A DNA stretch of 64,000 nucleotides from JANMES01 sp038229715 (GCA_038229715.1 JBBROD010000009.1:1-64000); one strand, 5' to 3'; positions 46,534 to 55,850 are shown, counted from the stretch's first letter. The notes: generated from the sequence alone by a model not told the origin. A program made the numbers and translations.

Positions 46534-46892
46534 TGAAGTCAGTCTACGGAACGCTCGCATCTTCTGCCGCCGGATTAGTCACTCTCAGCTTGCCGAACAT
46601 TGAAATCGGCGTGCGGATCATGGGCGCGTCCGTGTTCATCGTGGGTGCTATTTTCGGTGCGATGATTTCATACGAGCGATGGAAGAAAGAACGTCGGGAA
46701 CGCAAGCGGCAGGAACGCGAGGACCGGGCCGCAGAAAAGCTCGACGAAATCAAGATCGCACAGGAATTGGCAAAGGTCGCGGCGACAAACGCGATCGCCA
46801 TTGAATCGCAAAAGCACACGAACCCGACTGTGAGCATGGACATCGACGGCATGGCACGGCAGGCGAACGACTTGAACGGGCCGACGAATTGA
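46533..46892 (+). CDS. Small membrane protein with charged C-terminus, holin-like
   Basis: 119 residues. One or two hydrophobic helices in the first 48 residues (YGTLASSAAGLVTLSLPNI, VRIMGASVFIVGAIFGAMI) are followed by a very charged helix YERWKKERRERKRQEREDRAAEKLDEIKIAQELAKVAATNAIAIE. This plan (membrane N-terminus, charged tail) is usual for holins or related phage membrane proteins, but is not diagnostic. Its ATG overlaps the previous stop. Confidence 0.55.
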   Translation: MKSVYGTLASSAAGLVTLSLPNIEIGVRIMGASVFIVGAIFGAMISYERWKKERRERKRQEREDRAAEKLDEIKIAQELAKVAATNAIAIESQKHTNPTVSMDIDGMARQANDLNGPTN

Positions 46893-46896
46893 GATT

Positions 46897-47919
46897 ATGA
46901 CGACGTATGGCAATCTATTCGCGGGCGGCGCTCGGTACGACGTTGTAGACGCCGGATCGTCAACCGTCGCCAAGTTTTCGCTCAACGGGACGTACTACGG
47001 GACGCGCAAGAGCGCCAACCAAACAACCGGCGGCGTATCGTTCACCGTCAAGGGCGTCGCCTATTGCGTCAATCCTGCGGCGACGACCGGGCCGGCGAAG
47101 ATCAAGATCGGCAGCACCATCTACTTCATCGTGGTCGCGGCGGGAACGCCTGCACCAAGCCCAACGCCGACACCAACACCGGCGCCCGTAGTGATTCCGC
47201 CTACACCTATCGGCACGCTGATCCGTCCCGAAGCCAAGACGACGGGCGCGATCCTGGGGCCAGCACTCAAGCAAGTACAAGGGTTCCGTGCGGTAAGCGG
47301 CACTGTCTACCAGAATCTCAGGGTCGTGGGCACAGTTAACTGCGACGGCCTGCACGACGTGATGCTCATCAACTGCGACATCAACGGCCCGAGCTACGCC
47401 GTGTCGTGCGTTGGCGCGACGGGAATCACCATTAAGAACTGCACCCTGCACGACGTGGGTAGCGCCGGCGTCCACGGCGACGGCTTCAGCGCCATTGACT
47501 GCCATGTTTACCATTCATCGGGCGACGGATTCAAGCCCGGCCATGACGTGCTGATTCAGGGCTGCTACGTCGCCGAACTCGGCTGGAACGCTCCCACGGC
47601 TCACGCAGATGGCGTACAGATTCGCGGCGGAAAGAACGTCCGAATCGTCGGCAACTATTTCGATATGGGTAAAGGCGTGCCGAACACCGGCAGCAACGCG
47701 GCGATCTTCGTTCAAAAATTCTGCGTGAACATCGTTTTTGATCGCAACTGGAATCGCGGCGGGAACTACACGATCCACCTGTACCCGGAAGGCGGCACGG
47801 GCTGCGCGGTCACGAACAACATCTTCTACACCGGCAGCGCTCAGTACGGGTTCAAGTCGATTGGTAGCGGCGTGGTGTGGTCGGGCAATGTGACAGAGAC
47901 AGGGAAGCCGGTGGGGTAA
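46897..47919 (+). CDS. Right-handed beta-helix spike protein
   Basis: 340 residues. The N-terminal part (1-85) is small and beta-rich, then a Pro/Thr linker (APSPTPTPTPAPVVIPPTP). From about residue 125 are beta-helix rungs: YQNLRVVGTVNCDGLHDVMLINCDINGPSYAVSCVGATGITIKNCTLHDVGSAGVHGDGF..., GKNVRIVGNYFDMG, NIVFDRNWNRGGNYTIHLYPEGGTGCAVTNNIFY. This is the fold of phage tailspikes and polysaccharide lyases. It probably recognises or cuts a cell-surface sugar. Confidence 0.8.
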   Translation: MTTYGNLFAGGARYDVVDAGSSTVAKFSLNGTYYGTRKSANQTTGGVSFTVKGVAYCVNPAATTGPAKIKIGSTIYFIVVAAGTPAPSPTPTPTPAPVVIPPTPIGTLIRPEAKTTGAILGPALKQVQGFRAVSGTVYQNLRVVGTVNCDGLHDVMLINCDINGPSYAVSCVGATGITIKNCTLHDVGSAGVHGDGFSAIDCHVYHSSGDGFKPGHDVLIQGCYVAELGWNAPTAHADGVQIRGGKNVRIVGNYFDMGKGVPNTGSNAAIFVQKFCVNIVFDRNWNRGGNYTIHLYPEGGTGCAVTNNIFYTGSAQYGFKSIGSGVVWSGNVTETGKPVG

Positions 47920-47932
47920 GGGAGCGACGAAA

Positions 47933-48106
47933 ATGACAAAAGAAGAAATCGACAAGAGACTCCGAAGAATTGCAGAAACGGCAAAAAAGCAACGGGACGG
48001 CGGATACACCACTGAATCCGACGCAATGATTGCGCTGATACTGATTCAGGAATTAGCGTTGGCGTTGCTAGGCGAAGAGATACCAGTGCCTGTCATAGAC
48101 ATTTGA
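47933..48106 (+). CDS. Small phage protein between spike genes
   Basis: 57 residues from the ATG at 47933, with AAGGGAGCGACGAAA upstream. MTKEEIDKRLRRIAETAKKQRDGGYTTESDAMIALILIQELALALLGEEIPVPVIDI. It has a charged helical N-terminus and a hydrophobic C-terminal helix. No family is recognised. Confidence 0.55.
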   Translation: MTKEEIDKRLRRIAETAKKQRDGGYTTESDAMIALILIQELALALLGEEIPVPVIDI

Positions 48107-48113
48107 GGACAAC

Positions 48114-48395
48114 GTGACGATCGAGTCCCTCGAATCTCGCACGCTCTTATCCGCCTACTCGCTCACCGGCGATCATGCGAAGTCGGTCTACAAACTCGGA
48201 TCGGGCGACACGTTCGACGGCAACGGGCAAAAGGCCGGGGCAGGCATCGGCATTTGGGCGGCAGGTGGGGAAGTCATCGACAGTGCGACGATCGCGGGCA
48301 ATGTGGTAACGGGCATTTTGCCATATTACCAGTCGGGGAAAGTGACGAATTTAGTGATATCAGGCAACGCATTTAACGGAAAGATGGTGGCTTAA
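48114..48395 (+). CDS. Short beta-helix protein with LEPR-XLL-like N-terminus
   Basis: 93 residues from GTG at 48114. MTIESLESRTLLSAYSLTG closely follows the LEPR-XLL pattern (LEPRxLLSA), a sorting-associated N-terminal motif of many planctomycete surface proteins, here with Ser for Pro. The rest is a fragment of beta-helix (GSGDTFDGNGQKAGAGIGIWAAGGEVIDSATIAGNVVTGI...VTNLVISGNAF). It may be a host-derived surface-protein piece captured by the phage. Confidence 0.65.
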   Translation: MTIESLESRTLLSAYSLTGDHAKSVYKLGSGDTFDGNGQKAGAGIGIWAAGGEVIDSATIAGNVVTGILPYYQSGKVTNLVISGNAFNGKMVA

Positions 48396-48397
48396 TT

Positions 48398-48907
48398 ATG
48401 ACCATCCTTGAATACATCCAGCAGAATCCCGACGCGACGGATGCCGAAGCCGCTGCGGCGCTCAGCGAAACGACCTACGCCAAAGTCCAACTGGCTACGC
48501 TGGCCGCGTGGCTGACGCTCTCCGGTCGCATGGCGCGGTTTCGTGACGCGACGACCGCCGAAACGATTCCCAAGCCGTATCGTGACGCGATCCAAGACCT
48601 CGTGGACGCGATCAACAATCCCAAGCTCGAAAATCTCGACCTGACCATTGACGAAATCCGCGCCCGCTGGCTTGGCGGCGGGCAAGTGTTGGCCGGATAC
48701 GGCGTCATCAGCGCCGACGAAGCCGCCGAACTCGCCGCGATGGGCCGAACGATCACGGTTGTGACCGAGCAGGACGTACAAGACGCTCGCCTGCAGATCG
48801 CACAAGACACCCTGCGGCAGCAATGGGCCAACGTCTACAACGCCGGGGTATCCGCCATCGACGCGGGAACGATGACGACGATTACGCAACTGCGGACGGT
48901 GAAGTAA
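48398..48907 (+). CDS. Phage structural-region protein of unknown function
   Basis: 169 residues. MTILEYIQQNPDATDAEAAAALSETTYAKVQLATLAAWLTLSGRMARFRDATTAETIPKPYRDAIQDLVDAINNPKLENLDL is soluble and helical. The LxxYIxxNPxATDAEAAxAL opening recurs in some phage proteins near tail-fibre genes. No function is known to me. It is packed two bases after the previous stop, with the next gene starting right after its own. Confidence 0.6.
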   Translation: MTILEYIQQNPDATDAEAAAALSETTYAKVQLATLAAWLTLSGRMARFRDATTAETIPKPYRDAIQDLVDAINNPKLENLDLTIDEIRARWLGGGQVLAGYGVISADEAAELAAMGRTITVVTEQDVQDARLQIAQDTLRQQWANVYNAGVSAIDAGTMTTITQLRTVK

Positions 48908-50236
48908 ATGGCGATTTCCGCGTCGGCATCTTGGGAGATACGCACGACTGGATCGGATCAAAACGGCGGTCTGTATGTTTCCACAGGGACGGACTACAGC
49001 CAACAGGACAGCGCCCAACTCACCGTCACCGATGGCGTGACTAATGGCACGACGACGGTAACGAGCGCCACCGGCGGATTCACAACGGCCATGATCGGCA
49101 ACGGCATCAACGTGGCCGGCACGGTTCGCCAGATCACGGCACGCACCGACACGAACACGATCACGGTCGATGCGACTATCGGGGCCGCGAGCGGGCAGAC
49201 GATGAAAGTCGGGGGGGCGTGTGTCTCTCCCGGTTTCGTAGCGGGGTTTATGACCGCCGGTAACGTCTGCTGGATCAAAGCTGGGACGTACAACATCAGT
49301 TCCGCCACGGCCAACATCTCAGGCGGGAAGATCAACTTCACGGTTCAAGACGGTGCTACGCAGTTTCGCGGTTACGGCTCGACTCGCGGCGATTTGGTTG
49401 CAGGATCAACCCGGCCAGTGCTGAAAGCGACGACGGGACTCAGCAGCTACATCATGATTCTCGCTGGCCGCCGGTCATCGGTGTGGGACATCGAGTTTGA
49501 CGGAAACTCGCAAACAAGCACCCGTGGTCTGCAACTCAACGAAAACTACACGTTTGCTATCCGTTGCTACGCTCATCACTGTGCGTTGAGGGGGATAACC
49601 CAATCGTACTCACTGTGCTATTCGTATCAGTGCGAAGTGTCGAATTGCACTGGTTCGGACTCAGCTTACGCCTGTGACGGCGGCGGTGTGGTGGCTTTTG
49701 CGTATTCGCACGATAACACAGCGTATGGCTTTTATGCCGGAGGCGGCACTCAGTTTTTGTTTTGCGTTTCGGCGAGAAACACAATCGCTGGCTATTACTT
49801 TAACTCAGGCGTATTTGCCATAAATTGCGTCGGATACTCCAATCAAAACGGGGTTGCTTTTACCACCAACGCCTTCGTTGTGAACATGGTCAACTGCGTG
49901 ATGACCGACCATTCACAGTACGGATTCGGCGCACCAATAACCGCAGCCAACACGCGACTTGTGAACTGCGCAGGCTACAACAACACCAGCGGTAACGTTC
50001 ACGCAAACCACACTAATTCGACGGGCTTTATCACGCTGACGGCAGGACCGTTCACCAATACCGGAACCAGCGACTTCACACTCAACAGCACGTCGGGCGG
50101 TGGCGCGGCATTGCGGGCGGCAGGGTATGGCGTAATCGCTGGACTTAGCGCAGCCGGATACCCGGACATCGGCGCTTACCAGTCTCGCGGTGGCGGCATT
50201 GTTCGAGTCGGATTTAGCGGGGGGTTTGACGAATGA
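48908..50236 (+). CDS. Large beta-helix tail fibre or spike protein
   Basis: 442 residues. The N-terminus (1-105) has TVTDGVTNGTTTVTSATGGFTTAMIGNGINVAGTVRQITARTDTNTITV, a beta-rich adaptor pattern seen before beta-helix domains. The middle is beta-helix rungs with many aromatic and Cys residues (YTFAIRCYAHHCALRGITQSYSLCYSYQCEVSNC...). The C-terminus ends PDIGAYQSRGGG, resembling the DIGAxE ending of such exported helices. It is likely a receptor-binding protein. The next gene overlaps its stop. Confidence 0.75.
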   Translation: MAISASASWEIRTTGSDQNGGLYVSTGTDYSQQDSAQLTVTDGVTNGTTTVTSATGGFTTAMIGNGINVAGTVRQITARTDTNTITVDATIGAASGQTMKVGGACVSPGFVAGFMTAGNVCWIKAGTYNISSATANISGGKINFTVQDGATQFRGYGSTRGDLVAGSTRPVLKATTGLSSYIMILAGRRSSVWDIEFDGNSQTSTRGLQLNENYTFAIRCYAHHCALRGITQSYSLCYSYQCEVSNCTGSDSAYACDGGGVVAFAYSHDNTAYGFYAGGGTQFLFCVSARNTIAGYYFNSGVFAINCVGYSNQNGVAFTTNAFVVNMVNCVMTDHSQYGFGAPITAANTRLVNCAGYNNTSGNVHANHTNSTGFITLTAGPFTNTGTSDFTLNSTSGGGAALRAAGYGVIAGLSAAGYPDIGAYQSRGGGIVRVGFSGGFDE

Positions 50237-51168
50237 AACTCAAACTCAAAACCGCGACAACCAGCAAGCGAATCCGAATCTATATTCAGGACTCGACCAG
50301 CACGACCGGCGGCGGATTAACCGGCCTTGTCTACAACTCTGCCGGCCTCACCTGCTACTACTTCCGCGACGGTGACACCTCAGCCACAGCGGTATCGCTC
50401 GTAACAGCGACCCTCGGCACGTTCACCAGCGGCGGGTTCAAGGAAGTGAGTGCCGCGAACATGCCCGGCGTCTACGAGATTGGCATCCCGAACGCGGTTC
50501 TTTCCGTTGGCGGATCGGCACAGATGGTACTCAAAGGCGCAACGAACATGGTCCCGCGTCCCGTGGAGATCGAGCTTGACGCGGTGGACTATCAGGACGC
50601 AACGGCGTTCGGACTCTCCCGCATCGACGCGGCGATTAGCTCTCGGCACGCCGCAGGTGCAGCGGTTGGTAGTGTAACGGGCAACGTAGGCGGCAACGTA
50701 AACGGCGACATAAACGGCAACCTAAATGGCAGTGTGGCAGGTGACGTGCTTGGTTTCGTCATCCTTGCTGACGCCTCGATCACCACGGCCAAGCTCGGCA
50801 CGTTCATACTGGACAAAGCAACAAACATCACGGGCTTTAACGACATTGCAATAACCGACATCGTTGCGGGGGCAGGCGGGGCAGGGCTACAGACAGACGC
50901 CTTCGGCTATGTCCTTCTCAGCAACGGCACGGACCCCGGACAGGTATCGGTTAACTCCGGCATAGTGACCGTAACACTTAACGACCCGAACGAAATTCGC
51001 ACCGCCATCGGTATGTCATCGGCTGACCTTGACGCGCAACTGGACTTGCTGGCTTCGCAGGCGAGCGTGGACGCGGTGCAGGCAAGCGTGGATGGGTTAG
51101 CGTCAGGGCAAACGACACAAGAGAACATCGAAATCGGGATTACCGAATCTGAAACCACCATCCGATGA
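50233..51168 (+). CDS. Tail fibre-like protein with GNVxGNVxG repeats
   Basis: 311 residues. The N-terminal 110 residues form a beta domain (TSKRIRIYIQDSTSTTGGGLTGLVYNSAGLTCYYFRDG, VSAANMPGVYEIGIPNAVL) common in phage structural proteins. Residues about 145-170 are a regular stretch GSVTGNVGGNVNGDINGNLNGSVAGDV. The end has short heptads (LDAQLDLLASQASVDAVQASVDGL) typical of fibre trimerisation. It is probably a tail-fibre or baseplate component. Confidence 0.65.
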   Translation: MKLKLKTATTSKRIRIYIQDSTSTTGGGLTGLVYNSAGLTCYYFRDGDTSATAVSLVTATLGTFTSGGFKEVSAANMPGVYEIGIPNAVLSVGGSAQMVLKGATNMVPRPVEIELDAVDYQDATAFGLSRIDAAISSRHAAGAAVGSVTGNVGGNVNGDINGNLNGSVAGDVLGFVILADASITTAKLGTFILDKATNITGFNDIAITDIVAGAGGAGLQTDAFGYVLLSNGTDPGQVSVNSGIVTVTLNDPNEIRTAIGMSSADLDAQLDLLASQASVDAVQASVDGLASGQTTQENIEIGITESETTIR

Positions 51169-51959
51169 GCACTAAAACACTCAGCATCACGCATAAGGTG
51201 GACGGCGTACTAACGGACGCCACCACACTGAAACTCTCGGACCCCACAGGCGCGTTCGGCGTTCGCCTGCAATCTGATCAATCGGTAGTCGTGGCGGATG
51301 GGACCGACTTCGTTAACGACGGAATGGGCCTTTACAGCTACGAAATCACCGGCCTGACATCGGGCGCGGTGTACGAATATTGGGTGGAAACAGTCTACGG
51401 CGGGACGACCAAGCGGGTAGAGGGGACGTTTACAGCAGGGGGGGTGAGCGCATCTGGACTCTGGATGACGCAAGACTACCTCAACACCAAGTATGGCGCA
51501 GCCAATCAGCAAATCCTCGCCGACATGGAAAATCAGCAGAACACCAACGCCATCACGGCCACCATCCAGCAGGCGATCGACGACAGCGAAGACGAAGTTA
51601 TTACCAATTATCTGTCTGATCGGTATGACATGGATAATGCCACATTGACCGACGCCGACAAGGTCACCCTTCGAAGGCTCACCGGTCCCATCACCGAGCA
51701 ATGGCTGCATGAGAACCGCGGGGATCGTGAAAAGGAAAACCCGTTCGAAAAATCCGCCAACAAGGCACGTCAGGACTTGGCTGCATTGACCGCGCCGCTA
51801 TTGCCCGGGCAGAACAACGTTGCATTCCTGAGCCTGGCCAATCGGTCCGGCTGGCTGACCATTGACGAGGAAGCGACGGCGATCACCCGGAACTTAAGCG
51901 ACAACACAATTACCCAGCAGACGTTAAGCGGGGCGAACCCGTTCAGTATTTACCCGTGA
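51165..51959 (+). CDS. Fused beta domain and Mu gp36-like (DUF1320) protein
   Basis: 264 residues. The N-terminal 85 residues look like an Ig-like sandwich (LSITHKVDGVLTDATTLKLSDPTG..., GLYSYEITGLTSGAVYEYWVETVYGG). The C-terminal part (about 100-240: LWMTQDYLNTKYGAANQQIL..., IQQAIDDSEDEVITNYLSDRYDMDN...LRRLTGPITEQWLHENRG) fits DUF1320, the Mu gp36 neck-region family. Here it lies upstream of the terminase, away from the other neck genes. Confidence 0.6.
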   Translation: MSTKTLSITHKVDGVLTDATTLKLSDPTGAFGVRLQSDQSVVVADGTDFVNDGMGLYSYEITGLTSGAVYEYWVETVYGGTTKRVEGTFTAGGVSASGLWMTQDYLNTKYGAANQQILADMENQQNTNAITATIQQAIDDSEDEVITNYLSDRYDMDNATLTDADKVTLRRLTGPITEQWLHENRGDREKENPFEKSANKARQDLAALTAPLLPGQNNVAFLSLANRSGWLTIDEEATAITRNLSDNTITQQTLSGANPFSIYP

Positions 51960-51963
51960 AGCC

Positions 51964-52329
51964 ATGCGGCACATAGCACATCACACCGAAAAGCAGGGAG
52001 AGAACAGCGAAAAAGTAGGCAAAGGAAAGCCTCCTGTAAAAAACCGATTCAAGCCTGGTCAAAGTGGCAATCCGAAAGGCCGACCGCCCGGCGAATCGTT
52101 GACGACAAAGATCAATCGCGTGCTGGATGAGCCTGACGCCGAACACGGCACGAAGGCTGACGCACTGATTTCGATGGCCATTCGCGCAGCGGAAAACGGA
52201 GACTTCAAATTCTTCAAAGAGATCATCGATCGGCGCGACGGCAAAGTGCCTGACCGGATCGCCAACGCTGACGGAACCAATGTGGTGCTGCTCCCGATCA
52301 AGTTGGACGGTGACAAAGAATCCACATGA
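51964..52329 (+). CDS. Putative small terminase subunit, DUF5681 type
   Basis: 121 residues. The N-terminus KGKPPVKNRFKPGQSGNPKGRPPGE is the hallmark of DUF5681 proteins, which usually sit directly before a large terminase. ALISMAIRAAENGDFKFFKEIIDRRDGKVPDRI follows. It probably helps the terminase to recognise phage DNA. Its end overlaps the large subunit start. Confidence 0.78.
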   Translation: MRHIAHHTEKQGENSEKVGKGKPPVKNRFKPGQSGNPKGRPPGESLTTKINRVLDEPDAEHGTKADALISMAIRAAENGDFKFFKEIIDRRDGKVPDRIANADGTNVVLLPIKLDGDKEST

Positions 52330-53558
52330 ATGTCGCACCCCCGAAGATGCCTCCCCTGTACGCAAAGCAGCGTGCTGCGATCTTCTCGCCGGAACGCTAC
52401 AGCGTCATCGAAGCGTCTACCAAGTGCGGTAAGACGGCCGGCTGCCTGATCTGGCTGCTGGTGATGGCGTGGAACAATGGCAAACCCGGCCGCAACTATT
52501 GGTGGGTTGCGCCGATCTTCCCGCAGGCCAAGATGGCTTACAACCGCATGAAACGTATGTTGACCGGATCAGATCCGCAACGCCGCGTATGGTCGAGTAA
52601 CGAAACTGAACTCTGGATCGAAATCAGCGGCAAGGGCCGGATATGGTTCAAGTCAGCCGATAACCCCGACAGCCTGTATGGCGAAGATGTTTACGGTGCG
52701 GTCATCGACGAGGCGAGCCGGTGCAAGGAACATTCGTGGTATGCGGTGCGGTCAACGCTGACAAGCACCGGCGGTTCGCTACGAATCATCGGCAACGTGC
52801 GGGGCCGAAAGAATTGGGCGTACAACCTCGCGCGTAAAGCGCAGGCCGGCGAGCCGAACATGGCGTACTTCCGGCTGACGGCATATGACGCGGTGGATGG
52901 CGGGATCCTCAACATCGCAGAAGTGGAAGACGCCAAGCGGATGCTGCCCGATCACGTGTTCCGCGAACTGTACCTCGGCGAGCCGGCTGATGACGGCGGC
53001 AACCCGTTCGGCCTCAAGGCGTTAGAAGCCTGCAAGATAGCCGACCTCTCCACCGCTCCGGCCATCGCGTTCGGTGGCGACTTGGCAAAGAGCGTCGACT
53101 GGACCGTTACCTGCGGGCTTGATGAAGACGGCGCAGTATGTCACTTGGACCGCTGGCAAAGCGACTGGCAACAAACGCGCAGGCGTATCCTGCAGAACGT
53201 TAGCCAAACGCCAGCGTTACTAGACTCAACGGGTGTAGGTGATCCGATCGTGGAAGACCTCTGCCGGGTGATGCCCAAAGCCAGCGGCTACAAATTCTCA
53301 TCGAACAGCAAACAGCAACTAATGGAAGGCTTGGCCGCCGCAGTGCAACAACAACACGTGCGGATCCCTGATGGATGGCTGATGAATGAAATGACGGCGT
53401 TCGAATACACGTACACCCCATCAGGTGTTCGCTACAGCGCCCCGGAAGGGCTACACGACGACGGTGTATGTGCTCTCGCCCTAGCCGTCCGCTGCGTTCA
53501 GATGAGCCGGATGAATCAGATCCAGATCGACGACCTTCAACCTGCAGTGGTTTACTAA
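52326..53558 (+). CDS. Terminase large subunit
   Basis: 410 residues. ATPase domain: VIEASTKCGKTAGCLIWLLVMAW (Walker A variant with GKT), YWWVAPIFPQAKMAYNRMK, LYGEDVYGAVIDEASRCKEHSW (Walker B and catalytic Glu), SLRIIGNVRGRKNW (coupling motif). The nuclease domain begins AIAFGGDLAKSVDWTVTCGLDEDG with its Asp, followed by ALLDSTGVGDPIVEDL and HDDGVCALALAVR with the last acids. It cuts and pumps DNA into the prohead via the portal. Confidence 0.93.
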   Translation: MNVAPPKMPPLYAKQRAAIFSPERYSVIEASTKCGKTAGCLIWLLVMAWNNGKPGRNYWWVAPIFPQAKMAYNRMKRMLTGSDPQRRVWSSNETELWIEISGKGRIWFKSADNPDSLYGEDVYGAVIDEASRCKEHSWYAVRSTLTSTGGSLRIIGNVRGRKNWAYNLARKAQAGEPNMAYFRLTAYDAVDGGILNIAEVEDAKRMLPDHVFRELYLGEPADDGGNPFGLKALEACKIADLSTAPAIAFGGDLAKSVDWTVTCGLDEDGAVCHLDRWQSDWQQTRRRILQNVSQTPALLDSTGVGDPIVEDLCRVMPKASGYKFSSNSKQQLMEGLAAAVQQQHVRIPDGWLMNEMTAFEYTYTPSGVRYSAPEGLHDDGVCALALAVRCVQMSRMNQIQIDDLQPAVVY

Positions 53559-53560
53559 CA

Positions 53561-55009
53561 ATGATCGCAATGGCCGATAAACCAACGACCGAACAACTGA
53601 CCACCGAGCAGACCGGTGCGCAATCGCCTACGGTCAATCCGTTGCTTTTCGGCCAGGGCGTGCTTTACGCCAGCGGTGGGTGTGCTTCAAACCCGCTGAA
53701 CTTCCCCGGCTATGGCGGTCTGTACGATCGGACGTATCTCACTTACCGATGGATGCTCCAGCACCCGATCGTTCGGTTAGTGCGAACGATCAGCATCGCG
53801 CCGATCCTCGCAAGCTATTGGCAGTACAAGTCGGCTGACGACACGATTCCCCCCGCCCGGGTGGAACTCATCAAAAAGATGTTCGATCGGCTGCGTCAAC
53901 GCGCCATGACTGACATCCTGCGGGGCCGTGATTACGGCTGGGCACCGTTTGAACCCTTATGGGAGTTGCGTAACGGAGAAATCTGGCTCACCGAACTCAA
54001 GCCACTCACCCCGGAATGGACAACCATTTTAACCGATGAAACCGGACGGTTTATCGGCCTGCAGGCCAACACGCTAGAGAATAAGGGTATGACGTTTATG
54101 GTGGATGGGAAGTCGTTTTCCGGCTTGCCCGCTCCGTACAAGGCATGGGTTTACACCTACGATCGAGAATGCGGCAATCTCTACGGCCGATCGTGGCTGG
54201 AGAACATCCGCGAAACGGCATGGAAGGATTGGCTCGACTGCGCCCAACAGCTGCAGAAACTGTCGGGTTCGATCAGCGGCACACAGATCATTATGAAATC
54301 GCCGAACGCGCAGAAGGATCAGTGCATCGCACTGGTCAAGGCGCTGGCGAACGGTGCGGTAGGCGGATGGGTTCCGTCGATGCTGAAAGACGTGAAGCCG
54401 GGTGACAACGTGGATTGGACCGCTCTTGCCGAGATGGCTAAGGCGTCGGTCATCGGCTGGGAACTCTTAGACTTCGGAACTCGCACGCCGGCTATTGCGG
54501 GTTTGCTCGAGCGAATGCGACACGATGAGGATCTGATCTTCGCTGGCGGATTACGACCCAGCCGATCGGGGTTGGAAGGCAAACACGGCACCAAAGCTGA
54601 GGCGGGCGTTCACTCTGATACGGGCATGATGGCCAGCGAACTGGACGACGACGACATTGCCAGCCAACTGCAGCCGATGGTTGATGCGGTTTTGGAATTG
54701 AACTTCGGGCCTGACGCACGCGGCTCAGTGTACATCGACCCGCCGCCGCTGCTGGATTCGAAGTCTCAACGGTTTTCCGACTTCCTCACGGCCATTTCAA
54801 CGAATGGTGACGTGTCGACCGCGTTGGCCAATTATGCCGACGTGGCCGACCTGTTGGATGGGTTGGATATTCCAATTAAGGAAGGCGCTAAGTTTGAGAT
54901 AGTGAGTACGAAAGCGGCACCCGTTGCACCTGTTGATCCGAACACACCGATCACGCGAGTATCCACGATGGAAAAGCGGCTGGGTAAACGTCTGCAGAAG
55001 GCGGGGTAA
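53561..55009 (+). CDS. Portal protein, Mu gp29-like (DUF935)
   Basis: 482 residues from the ATG at 53561 (a second ATG at 53570 is possible). YLTYRWMLQHPIVRLVRTISIAPILASYWQYK, DILRGRDYGWAPFEPLWELRNGEIWLTELKPL and YGRSWLENIRETAWKDWLDCAQQLQKL are typical DUF935 segments. The C-terminal part contains KHGTKAEAGVHSDTGMMASELDDDDIASQLQPMVDAVLELNFG. The portal is the dodecameric channel at one head vertex. It follows the terminase by two bases, the normal order. Confidence 0.9.
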   Translation: MIAMADKPTTEQLTTEQTGAQSPTVNPLLFGQGVLYASGGCASNPLNFPGYGGLYDRTYLTYRWMLQHPIVRLVRTISIAPILASYWQYKSADDTIPPARVELIKKMFDRLRQRAMTDILRGRDYGWAPFEPLWELRNGEIWLTELKPLTPEWTTILTDETGRFIGLQANTLENKGMTFMVDGKSFSGLPAPYKAWVYTYDRECGNLYGRSWLENIRETAWKDWLDCAQQLQKLSGSISGTQIIMKSPNAQKDQCIALVKALANGAVGGWVPSMLKDVKPGDNVDWTALAEMAKASVIGWELLDFGTRTPAIAGLLERMRHDEDLIFAGGLRPSRSGLEGKHGTKAEAGVHSDTGMMASELDDDDIASQLQPMVDAVLELNFGPDARGSVYIDPPPLLDSKSQRFSDFLTAISTNGDVSTALANYADVADLLDGLDIPIKEGAKFEIVSTKAAPVAPVDPNTPITRVSTMEKRLGKRLQKAG

Positions 55010-55828
55010 ATGTCGCCGCAGGATTTCGCCAAAAAGATCGAACGCGACCGCCGCCGACGTGAGGACGAACTACTCCTGCTGCTGCTTTTGCTTGCGGGAA
55101 CGGCCGAGCGTGAATCCGCTGTCTTCCTGAAGCATGGTCTACCCATCAACCGGGTACTCAGCAACACGTTTCTAGGCCAATCAGGCACCGGGGGGGCGGT
55201 GATGCTTATCGCTCAGTCAATGGCCGATGCGCACCGTGACGCATTCCGTCGGGTTGGTCTGACAAGCGGCGAACCGATTAAATCGACCGATGCCGGCGAC
55301 ATTGCCCGAATCGTGGCCGCATATCAGGAATCGGCCAAGCTGGCCGCCCAGGCGATGGTGAACACGCTCGCCCGGGCCGTACTTGATCTCAAGGACAAAT
55401 CCCCGGGCCTGACTCCGCGGCAGGTGGTGAAAGAGGCGTTCGACACGTCTGGGTATGCCCGCAGCAACCCCTACGCACTCAACGCTGGCGTAGAGCGGGC
55501 GATCGTTCAGGCCAGCAACGCCGGAATGCTGTCGGCGGGGCGGAAGTCGTTCAAGGACGAGGGCGGACAGCCAGTGAAGATCGTGGAAGCGTTTCAGCAG
55601 ATCAGCGTGCTGGATGACCGCACGACCGAACTCTGTACGGAACGGGATCATTTGACGCTCGATTCTTACGACCCGTTCTGGACGTGGAACTGTCCACCAC
55701 TGCATTACGGTTGCCGATCGATTCTGCGGCCGATCTTCGATCGAAATTTTATCGCCAGTACCCGATTGCCGGTACTTCAGCCTGAGCCGGGATTTGGTGT
55801 TGCTCCGGCGGGCATCTTCTACCTGTAG
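55010..55828 (+). CDS. MuF-like head morphogenesis protein
   Basis: 272 residues. The helical N-terminus MSPQDFAKKIERDRRRREDELLLLLLLLAG starts directly after the portal stop. The C-terminal MuF core is DTSGYARSNPYALNAGVERAIVQASNAGMLSAGR..., VLDDRTTELCTERDHLTL, and CPPLHYGCRSILRPIF, with the conserved D-x-R-T and CxPxHxxCRS metal-like motif. MuF proteins enter the head with DNA or link portal and capsid. Its 3' end nearly meets the GNAT-protease gene. Confidence 0.9.
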   Translation: MSPQDFAKKIERDRRRREDELLLLLLLLAGTAERESAVFLKHGLPINRVLSNTFLGQSGTGGAVMLIAQSMADAHRDAFRRVGLTSGEPIKSTDAGDIARIVAAYQESAKLAAQAMVNTLARAVLDLKDKSPGLTPRQVVKEAFDTSGYARSNPYALNAGVERAIVQASNAGMLSAGRKSFKDEGGQPVKIVEAFQQISVLDDRTTELCTERDHLTLDSYDPFWTWNCPPLHYGCRSILRPIFDRNFIASTRLPVLQPEPGFGVAPAGIFYL

Positions 55829-55850
55829 ACCTCATTCGGTGATTGAAATC

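Noticed and set aside
46897..50236. Diversity-generating retroelement acting on the spike genes
   Set aside because: No reverse transcriptase and no template/variable repeat pair seen in the window.
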